5,896 nt of DNA, taken from contig JAQVTJ010000099.1 of the NCBI GenBank assembly GCA_028700095.1, positions 1-5,896 on the forward strand, given 5' to 3'. A program made the translations under genes and the position numbers. Below, piece after piece: positions 1-4,998 of the stretch. This stretch comes from Methanobacterium sp. (GTDB lineage Archaea > Methanobacteriota > Methanobacteria > Methanobacteriales > Methanobacteriaceae). Each line of letters opens with the position of its first letter. Within the stretch, counting starts at the first letter, position 1. The notes beneath the pieces were generated by a model, which did no database searches, was not told where the DNA came from, and was given only the letters and a program-made list of their open reading frames with translations.

Positions 1-585
1 TTAGAAGCCCTTAAAACAGTTGTTGATTCATGTATCAAAATATGTGAAGGACAAGCATCTGCTATGGGCTTCCAAGGAAATTTCAATGTTAGTGAAGATG
101 AATATATGAGGATGATCTATAAAAAAACAGCAGCTATTATCGCTGCTGCAACACGATCAGGTGCAATAATTGGAGGAGGATCACAAGCTCAAGTTGAAAC
201 TCTAACAGAATATGGTAGGCTTATTGGACTTGCATTCCAGATACAAGATGATTATCTTGATGTTATAAGTGATGAAGAAAATCTTGGAAAGCCAGTTGGA
301 AGTGATATTATTGAAGGAAAAATGACCTTAATGGTTGTACACGCACTTTCAAATGCTACAAAAGAAGATAAAATAGAATTAGTGTCAATATTAAATGCAT
401 ATGAAGATACAAATGTGGCAAGGGCAATTGAAATATTTGATAAATATGGTTCAATAAAATATGTTCATGATATTGCACATGCAAATGTTGAAAATGCTAA
501 GAAATTATTAGACACATTAGAACCTTCAGAAGCAACAGTTGCCCTTAAAAAGATAGCAGCTTATGTTTTACAGAGAAATAAATAA
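1..585 (+). CDS. idsA: Prenyl diphosphate synthase (geranylgeranyl/farnesyl type), C-terminal part
   Basis: This is the C-terminal 194 residues of a trans-isoprenyl diphosphate synthase; the reading frame is open from base 1 and the start lies outside the window. The family condenses isopentenyl diphosphate with allylic diphosphates to make the C15/C20 chains of archaeal ether lipids, in the cytoplasm. The second Asp-rich motif, DDYLD, is visible at residues 83-87 of the fragment (247-261), within the typical context GLAFQIQDDYLDV and followed by a GKPVGSDIIEGKMTL segment that matches the conserved KxxGxDxxxgKxT region. The preceding C-E-G-Q-A helix (codons 15-19) is also typical. The first Asp-rich motif, which governs chain length, must lie upstream, so product length cannot be judged. 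An ATG at 64 is internal and is not the start. The gene ends with TAA, 186 bases before gltX on the same strand. Family assignment is secure; the symbol is inferred from archaeal gene order. Confidence 0.9.
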   Translation, partial: LEALKTVVDSCIKICEGQASAMGFQGNFNVSEDEYMRMIYKKTAAIIAAATRSGAIIGGGSQAQVETLTEYGRLIGLAFQIQDDYLDVISDEENLGKPVGSDIIEGKMTLMVVHALSNATKEDKIELVSILNAYEDTNVARAIEIFDKYGSIKYVHDIAHANVENAKKLLDTLEPSEATVALKKIAAYVLQRNK

Positions 586-626
586 GAAAATATTTAATCC
601 AAAAAAAAAATATTTCCTTATAAAAA

Positions 627-675
627 TTTTTTTATAATATTAACATTCTTTTTTAAATAAAAAAAAATTTTTTTT
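627..675 (+). terminator. Oligo-T termination region downstream of idsA
   Basis: The spacer after idsA carries three T-runs: 627-633 (7 T), 649-654 (6 T) and 668-675 (8 T). The last directly follows a run of nine A (659-667), making an A/T palindrome. Archaeal RNA polymerase commonly terminates at U-rich tracts without needing a GC-rich hairpin, so this is a plausible 3' end for the idsA transcript. In DNA this A/T-rich, runs of T also occur by chance. Confidence 0.45.
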
Positions 676-721
676 CTTAAAATATCCATGTAATTGATTT
701 ATCAAAAATATTAATAGATTA

Positions 722-729
722 TTATATAA
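722..729 (+). promoter_or_regulatory. Candidate TATA box for gltX
   Basis: TTATATAA lies about 45 bases upstream of the gltX ATG. Archaeal transcription usually starts about 25 bases downstream of the TATA box, which puts a start near 750. That would give a short leader still containing the ribosome binding site at 758-763. The call rests on spacing and A/T pattern only; neighbouring sequence is also A/T-rich. Confidence 0.35.
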
Positions 730-757
730 AAAGAAAATATTTTTACCAGAATTTATA

Positions 758-763
758 TTGGAG
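758..763 (+). promoter_or_regulatory. Ribosome binding site of gltX
   Basis: TTGGAG, with a GGAG core at 760-763, ends 8 bases before the ATG at 772. It supports that start, as does the conserved archaeal GluRS N-terminal region beginning a few residues later. Confidence 0.6.
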
Positions 764-771
764 CAAATTTC

Positions 772-2451
772 ATGAGTAACATTGAAGAAATTATTTACAA
801 ACATACACTGATAAATGCAGTTAAACATAAGGGTAAAGCAAATAATGGTGCTGTTATGGGTTCTTTAATGGCAACACATGCTGAACTAAGAAGTGAATCA
901 AAAAAAATAGCACAAATCACATCTAAAATCCTTATAAAGGTAAATTTAATGGATTATGAGCTTCAGAAATCAGAGCTTCAAAAATTAGGCGGAATAAAAG
1001 AAAAGAAGCCTGTAAAAGAAAAAGGACTTGTTGATCTTCCAGATGTTAAAGGAAAAGTAGTACTACGTTTTGCTCCAAATCCATCAGGCCCCCTACATAT
1101 TGGACATGCAAGGGCAGCAGTATTAAACAATGAATATGTTAAACGTTATGGTGGTAAGCTAATTCTTAGGATTGAAGACACAGACCCACGAAGGGTTGAC
1201 CCTAAAGCTTATCAAATGATAGAGGAAGATCTAAAGTGGTTAGGTGTGAAATGGCAGGAAAAACACATACAAAGTAGTAGAATAGAAACATACTATGAAT
1301 ATGCTGAAAAACTTATAGAAATAGGAAAGGCATATATATGTACTTGTAAAGGCGCTGATTTTAAAGTATTAAAAGATGAATCTAAACCCTGTCCATGTCG
1401 TGAATTATCAGTTAAACATAATCGAAAACTATGGGACCGAATGAAAACCATGGATGAAGGAGAAGCCGTACTTCGTGTTAAAACAGATATACAACATAAA
1501 AATCCTGCAATAAGGGATTGGGTTGCAATGAGGGTTGTAAATGACAAACATCCTTTAACAGGGGATAAATATAAAATATATCCAATGATGAATTTTTCTG
1601 TAGCTGTTGATGATCATTTAATGGGTGTTACACATGTACTAAGAGGAAAGGATCATCTTGCAAATAGTGAAAAACAAAAATATCTATACAACCACTTTGG
1701 ATGGGATATACCAGTTTTTATCCATTATGGAAGGTTAAAAATGGAAGATGTTGCATTAAGCACATCCAAAGCAAGACAAGGTATTGATGAGGGATTATAT
1801 AGGGGATGGGATGATCCAAGACTTGGAACTATCAGAGCAATTGCAAGAAGAGGAATAAAACAAAAAGCAATAACAGAGTTAATGATGGAAATAGGGCCTA
1901 AAATATCTGATGCAACAGTAAGTTGGAAGAAGGTTTATGGACTTAACCGTACAATACTTGAAGAAATATCAAACAGATAATTCTATGTACCTAATCCTAT
2001 TAAGATAAACATAGAAAACCTTCCAAAATCAGAAATTAATATAATAAAAAGACCATTACATCCAGATTATCCTGAAAGGGGCAGTCGTGAAATCCCATTT
2101 GGACCTGAACTTTATATTACCTCGGAAGATATTAAAAAAACAGGTGAGGGTAAACTTTTAAGACTTATTGATACAGTGAATGTGATTTTAAATAAAGGAA
2201 AAATATCTTATCATAGCACTGACCTTGAAGAAGCAAGAAAATCTAAAGCAATGATTATACAATGGGTGCCTGTCCAAAAATCTTTAAAAACCGAAGTTAC
2301 AATGCCTGATGCAACTGTTATAACAGGATTTGTAGAACCATCTGCAGTAAATGTTAAAGTAGATGATATTTTACAATTTGAAAGATTTGGATTTGCACGT
2401 GTAGATAATATAACAGATACCCAACTCCAACTCTACTTTGCACATAAATAG
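772..2451 (+). pseudogene. gltX: Archaeal glutamyl-tRNA synthetase, interrupted by an in-frame TAA at codon 403
   Basis: GluRS (class I) charges tRNA-Glu with glutamate. In methanogens it is typically non-discriminating and also makes Glu-tRNA-Gln, which GatDE converts to Gln-tRNA-Gln, so the gene is expected to be essential. Visible in order: N-terminal archaeal extension (about 1-90); Rossmann catalytic domain with HIGH at residues 109-112; C-x-C pairs at 190/192 and 207/209, a possible metal site; and the KMSKS-like LSTSK at 329-333 followed by GWDDPRLGT. After residue 402 (...EEISNR) a TAA at 1978-1980 stops the frame. The same frame then continues without a shift as FYVPNP, RPLHPDYPERGSR, YHSTDLEEAR, WVPV and ERFGFARVD to the TAG at 2449-2451: the anticodon-binding beta-barrel region. 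Homologues read NRYFF or similar here, so the lost residue is probably Tyr (TAT/TAC to TAA). The full product would be 559 residues, normal for the family. Gene identity is certain; whether the stop is real or a sequencing error is not. Confidence 0.9.
1978..1980 (+). other. Premature in-frame TAA stop within gltX
   Basis: This is codon 403 of gltX. It falls between residues matching the conserved NR and F(Y/F)V of archaeal GluRS, where Tyr is expected, and no base is gained or lost. One substitution restores a Tyr codon. It separates the complete catalytic domain from the anticodon-binding domain. TAA is not the amber codon used for pyrrolysine, so that recoding does not explain it. Confidence 0.9.
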
Positions 2452-2517
2452 AAAAAAAATAATTTCATTCTATATAACTATCATTTCAGGTTAAATATTT
2501 AATGAAATTTAATTTTT
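2452..2517 (+). terminator. Inverted repeat and T-run after gltX, candidate terminator
   Basis: A perfect 9-base inverted repeat has arms AATTTCATT (2461-2469) and AATGAAATT (2501-2509) around a 31-base loop. Just outside the arms are eight A (2452-2459) and five T (2513-2517), which could extend the stem after a small internal loop. A second T5 follows at 2522-2526. It begins directly after the gltX stop, where a 3' end is expected. The stem is A/T-only and the loop is long, so structural stability is doubtful. Confidence 0.4.
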
Positions 2518-2532
2518 AAGATTTTTATGTGG

Positions 2533-2562
2533 ATATAAAATTTTATTGTAAAAAATTTAAAA
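2533..2562 (+). promoter_or_regulatory. Candidate dapL promoter region
   Basis: Two TATA-like elements lie upstream of dapL: GATATAAAA at 2532-2540 and ATTTAAAA around 2555-2562. The second would place a transcription start near 2583, giving a leader of roughly 20 bases that keeps the ribosome binding site. The first would start near 2562. I cannot choose between them, and readthrough from gltX is also possible. Confidence 0.25.
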
Positions 2563-2588
2563 CTACAATATAAAAAAAAAAGATTTAA

Positions 2589-2594
2589 TGAGGT
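2589..2594 (+). promoter_or_regulatory. Ribosome binding site of dapL
   Basis: TGAGGT, matching the archaeal GAGGTGA-type signal, ends 9 bases before the ATG at 2604. It supports that start, which also fits the conserved DapL N-terminus (V-K-I-N-E-N-Y). Confidence 0.6.
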
Positions 2595-2603
2595 TTTATT
2601 AAA

Positions 2604-3839
2604 ATGTCTGTAAAAATCAATGAAAACTACCTGCTTTTAAAAAGCAACTATATATTTATTGAGATTAATCGTAGAGTTGAAGAGTTTCAAAAAGAAAATC
2701 CCCAAGCACAGATAATTAAAATGGGAATTGGAGATGTAACACGTCCACTTCCCAAATCTGTTGTAAATGCATTTGAAAATGCTGTACTTGAAATGGGAAA
2801 TTCTGAAACATTTAAAGGTTATGGACCAGAACAAGGCTATAGATTTTTAGCAGAAGAAATAATAGAAAAAGATTATAAAAAATTGGGAGTAGAAGTATCT
2901 ACAGATGAAATTTTTATAAGTGATGCAGCTAAATGTGATACAGCCAATATACAAGAAATATTTGGATTAAAAAATATAATAGCAGTTACAGATCCTGTTT
3001 ATCCAGTATATGTTGATAGTAATGTAATGGCAGGTAGAAGCGGTCCAATGCAGGAGAATGGCCAATATAGTGGAATTGTATATTTACCATGTACAGCTGA
3101 GAATAATTTCATACCAGAACTGCCAAAAACACCTGTTGATCTAATTTATCTTTGCCTGCCTAATAATCCCACAGGAACAACACTTACAAGAGATGAACTA
3201 TCTAAATGGGTTGACTATGCAATAGAACATAATTCAATAATTCTGTTTGATGCAGCCTATGAGGCATATGTAACTGATGAAAATATACCTCGAAGTATTT
3301 ATGAAATTGAAGGTGCAAAAAAGGTTGCCATAGAATTTAGAAGTTTTTCAAAAGATGCAGGTTTTACAGGTACAAGATGTGCATTTACAGTTGTGCCTAA
3401 AGATATAACAGCATTTGATTGTGAAGGAAAGGCATATGATATTAATTCATTATGGAACAGAAGACAAACAACTAAATTCAATGGAGTATCATATCCTGTA
3501 CAAGTTGCAGCTAAAGCAGTTTATTCAGATAATGGCCAAAAAGAAATCAGAGAATCTATTGAATATTATCTTAAAAATGCAAAAATAATAAGGGAAAGCA
3601 TGGAAAAAATAGGCTTAAAAGTCTATGGTGGGGTGAATTCCCCATATATTTGGGTAAAAACACCTTTAAATATGGATTCATGGGAATTTTTTGACTTACT
3701 CCTTAATAAAGCCTATATAGTTGGAACTCCAGGTGTGGGGTTTGGTCCAAGTGGAGAAGGTTATTTTAGGTTAACAGCTTTTAACACATTGGAAAATACT
3801 GTTGAAGCAATGTCTAGAATTTCTAAACTTTCTATTTAA
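2604..3839 (+). CDS. dapL: LL-diaminopimelate aminotransferase
   Basis: DapL is a cytoplasmic, PLP-dependent class I/II aminotransferase. It converts tetrahydrodipicolinate plus glutamate to LL-diaminopimelate and 2-oxoglutarate in one step, bypassing the DapD/DapC/DapE route to lysine. In Methanobacteriales lysine also enters the pseudomurein cell wall. The 411-residue length is normal. Visible signatures: the N-terminal IKMGIGDVTRPLP and ETFKGYGPEQGY segments characteristic of DapL; NPTG at residues 188-191; D216 and Y219 in DAAYEAY, which contact PLP; the Schiff-base lysine K250 in SFSKDAGFTGTR; and the substrate carboxylate-binding arginine R389 in YFRLTAF. These DapL-specific blocks make a generic aspartate aminotransferase unlikely. 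The ATG follows a good ribosome binding site. The gene lies 152 bases after gltX on the same strand and is convergent with the ZIP gene. No disruption is seen. Confidence 0.96.
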   Translation: MSVKINENYLLLKSNYIFIEINRRVEEFQKENPQAQIIKMGIGDVTRPLPKSVVNAFENAVLEMGNSETFKGYGPEQGYRFLAEEIIEKDYKKLGVEVSTDEIFISDAAKCDTANIQEIFGLKNIIAVTDPVYPVYVDSNVMAGRSGPMQENGQYSGIVYLPCTAENNFIPELPKTPVDLIYLCLPNNPTGTTLTRDELSKWVDYAIEHNSIILFDAAYEAYVTDENIPRSIYEIEGAKKVAIEFRSFSKDAGFTGTRCAFTVVPKDITAFDCEGKAYDINSLWNRRQTTKFNGVSYPVQVAAKAVYSDNGQKEIRESIEYYLKNAKIIRESMEKIGLKVYGGVNSPYIWVKTPLNMDSWEFFDLLLNKAYIVGTPGVGFGPSGEGYFRLTAFNTLENTVEAMSRISKLSI

Positions 3840-3841
3840 TT

Positions 3842-3849
3842 AAAAAAAA
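3842..3849 (-). terminator. Oligo-T terminator of the ZIP gene (minus strand)
   Basis: A run of eight A on the plus strand is T8 on the minus strand, about 125 bases past the ZIP stop codon. It is the first clear T-tract the minus-strand transcript meets. If used, the ZIP transcript would overlap the dapL 3' end antisense by only a few bases or none. Confidence 0.35.
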
Positions 3850-3860
3850 TTAATATATAC

Positions 3861-3878
3861 TTTTTTTCTATTTTTTTT
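3861..3878 (+). terminator. Oligo-T terminator of dapL
   Basis: Two T-runs, 3861-3867 (7 T) and 3871-3878 (8 T), lie 22-39 bases after the dapL stop, a standard arrangement for archaeal U-tract termination. Confidence 0.55.
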
Positions 3879-3884
3879 AAATTA

Positions 3885-3919
3885 TGCTATGAATTATTTA
3901 TATTTAAAATAAAATAGCA
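3885..3919. repeat. Imperfect hairpin in the convergent spacer
   Basis: TGCTAT (3885-3890) pairs with ATAGCA (3914-3919), and inside it TTATTT (3894-3899) pairs with AAATAA (3907-3912) around a 7-base loop, with a small internal asymmetry. It sits between the ends of two converging genes and could help end transcription in both directions. Confidence 0.35.
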
Positions 3920-3974
3920 ATGTACTAACTTAAATATTTACACCTAACTTTTTTTTGGTTAATTTTATAGATAT

Positions 3975-4724
3975 TTAGGCTAATTTAGAGAGAACAAATG
4001 CTATTAAAAAACCAAATGACATCATTAAACCTGTAAACTCATGAGTATCTCTGAAAGCTTCTGGAATCATAGTGTTTGCTATCATAGTTAAAAGTGCACC
4101 TGCTGCAAGAGATAATGTAGCTGCATTAATATCTGGAGGGAATTGGCTGAAAACAGTATATCCTGCAAGGGATGATAATCCAGTTATTATTGCAATTAAA
4201 AACCATAATCCAAATATGGTCTTTTTATTCCATCCCATATATTTCATTCCAACAGAACTTGAAAGTCCCTCTGGAATATTAGAGATAAAAACAGCAGCAA
4301 CAGTTGCAATACCAACACCACCTCCAGATATCATTGTCAACCCAATTGCAATTGATTCAGGAATACCATCAAGCAAAGCCTCCACAGCAATTGCAGGTCC
4401 ATTTTCATTATAATCTTCTACAATAGATTTATCAGCAGTTTTTCTATGTTTTGCACAAGTGCTTGAAAGATAAAGATTCACAGCTGTAAAGATAATAACA
4501 CCAGTTACAAAGCCTAAAATTGTTGAATCATATCCGCCCCATATAAAAGCCTGTTCAAGAAGTTCAAAACATGCAGCAGCTATTAAAACACCAGCACCAA
4601 ATGCCATGATACATCCAATAACCTTTTTTCTAATATTAATATAATAACCTATAAAAGCCCCAATTAAAAGTGCAAGACCTCCAATAAAACCCCATACACC
4701 TGCTTGAATTATTGTTGAAAACAT
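3975..4724 (-). CDS. ZIP-family divalent metal transporter
   Basis: This 249-residue integral membrane protein fits the ZIP family (zinc/iron-type divalent cation transporters), with about eight predicted membrane segments: near 8-28, 35-56, 68-87, 111-131, 135-158, 169-190, 200-221 and 232-248. The hydrophilic loop between segments 3 and 4 (about 88-109, STCAKHRKTADKS...) is where ZIPs usually have a variable loop. Two internally similar motifs in segments 4 and 5, DGIPES (119-124) and SNIPEG (148-153), correspond to the family's HNxPEG-type metal-binding signatures, and NTMIPEA (217-223) lies in segment 7. The usual membrane histidines are absent; Asp/Asn and Glu occupy those places. Substrate and direction are therefore not predictable. 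The ATG at 4724 follows AGGT at 4733-4736 with good spacing. It is divergent from purA and convergent with dapL, so it is probably its own unit. The family call is strong; metal specificity is unknown. Confidence 0.87.
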   Translation of the reverse strand: MFSTIIQAGVWGFIGGLALLIGAFIGYYINIRKKVIGCIMAFGAGVLIAAACFELLEQAFIWGGYDSTILGFVTGVIIFTAVNLYLSSTCAKHRKTADKSIVEDYNENGPAIAVEALLDGIPESIAIGLTMISGGGVGIATVAAVFISNIPEGLSSSVGMKYMGWNKKTIFGLWFLIAIITGLSSLAGYTVFSQFPPDINAATLSLAAGALLTMIANTMIPEAFRDTHEFTGLMMSFGFLIAFVLSKLA

Positions 4725-4732
4725 GAAAAATT

Positions 4733-4736
4733 TACC
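4733..4736 (-). promoter_or_regulatory. Ribosome binding site of the ZIP gene
   Basis: On the minus strand AGGT lies 8 bases before the ATG at 4724, supporting that start. It is a short match. Confidence 0.45.
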
Positions 4737-4773
4737 TACAAACTATTTTATAATATTCATATATGCAATTGAA

Positions 4774-4794
4774 ATTATATTATCTAATATCTAA
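4774..4794 (-). promoter_or_regulatory. Candidate ZIP promoter with tandem 7-base repeat
   Basis: A TATA-like stretch (minus-strand AATATAAT, about 4774-4782) lies 50-58 bases before the ZIP ATG, so transcription starting near 4752 would give a leader of about 28 bases. TATCTAA occurs twice in tandem at 4781-4794, at or just upstream of this element. Another A/T-rich element at 4746-4755 sits too close to the ATG to leave the ribosome binding site in the transcript. Both readings rest on spacing alone. Confidence 0.28.
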
Positions 4795-4815
4795 TAAACA
4801 AGTTTATAAATAAAC
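4794..4815. repeat. Three alternating inverted half-sites, operator-like
   Basis: ATAAAC (4794-4799), GTTTAT (4802-4807) and ATAAAC (4810-4815) are separated each time by AA. The central element forms a perfect palindrome with either neighbour, with an 8-base period. The array lies 70-91 bases upstream of the ZIP start, just beyond its likely promoter, and suits binding by a dimeric repressor or activator. No regulator is identified. Confidence 0.4.
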
Positions 4816-4918
4816 CAACTATTTAAATATTATTTATAAAATATTTACATAAATAAAAAAAAATCCCGAGCTACCCAAAAAGAATGAACTTAATTAATAA
4901 GTGTTTTTATTTTAATAT

Positions 4919-4936
4919 TTTCCATACAGATGGAAA
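4919..4936. repeat. Palindrome TTTCCAT-ACAG-ATGGAAA upstream of purA
   Basis: This perfect 7-base inverted repeat has a 4-base centre and ends 62 bases before the purA start. It is flanked by two copies of GTTTTTATT (4903-4911 and 4938-4946). In a spacer this A/T-rich, the G/C-containing arms stand out. It may be an operator controlling purA. As RNA it could form a small hairpin followed by U5 (4939-4943), resembling a terminator. Confidence 0.4.
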
Positions 4937-4957
4937 GGTTTTTATTAATTAGTTTAC

Positions 4958-4966
4958 AATATAAAA
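4958..4966 (+). promoter_or_regulatory. Candidate TATA box for purA
   Basis: AATATAAAA lies 33-41 bases upstream of the purA ATG. Starting 25 bases downstream would fall near 4988, inside the ribosome binding site, so the spacing is tight. An alternative TTTTAATATT at 4910-4919 would start near 4940 and would place the palindrome between promoter and start site. Confidence 0.25.
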
Positions 4967-4985
4967 GAGGTTAGGAATAAGCTTT

Positions 4986-4993
4986 AAGGAGAG
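4986..4993 (+). promoter_or_regulatory. Ribosome binding site of purA
   Basis: AAGGAGAG, the strongest such signal in the window, ends 5 bases before the ATG at 4999 and supports that start. Confidence 0.65.
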
Positions 4994-4998
4994 TTCAA

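Noticed and set aside
640..828. Minus-strand 62-residue reading frame over the gltX promoter and start
   Set aside because: Low-complexity Phe/Asn/Lys-rich translation of A/T spacer plus antisense of gltX; no recognisable domain.
1293..1547. Minus-strand 84-residue reading frame inside gltX
   Set aside because: Antisense shadow of the strongly conserved GluRS catalytic domain.
1978..1980. Pyrrolysine or selenocysteine recoding at the gltX stop
   Set aside because: Pyrrolysine uses UAG and selenocysteine UGA; this codon is UAA and the expected residue is Tyr.
2176..2451. Separate 91-residue gene starting at GTG 2176
   Set aside because: It is in frame with gltX, continues its conserved C-terminal domain and lacks a ribosome binding site; it is the tail of gltX.
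2637..2834. Minus-strand 65-residue reading frame inside dapL
   Set aside because: Antisense shadow of the conserved DapL N-terminal region.
3299..3481. Minus-strand 60-residue reading frame inside dapL
   Set aside because: Overlaps the PLP-lysine region of DapL; no independent support.
4072..4413. Plus-strand 113-residue reading frame opposite the ZIP gene
   Set aside because: Antisense of a membrane protein with clear ZIP motifs on the other strand; the plus-strand translation has no recognisable family.
4861..4880. tRNA gene or tRNA remnant suggested by minus-strand GGTAGCTC
   Set aside because: No acceptor, anticodon or T-arm can be assembled around it.
4919..4936. NrpR nitrogen-regulator operator upstream of purA
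   Set aside because: The methanogen NrpR operator is of the GGAA-spacer-TTCC type; here the half-sites are in the opposite order (TTCC-spacer-GGAA).
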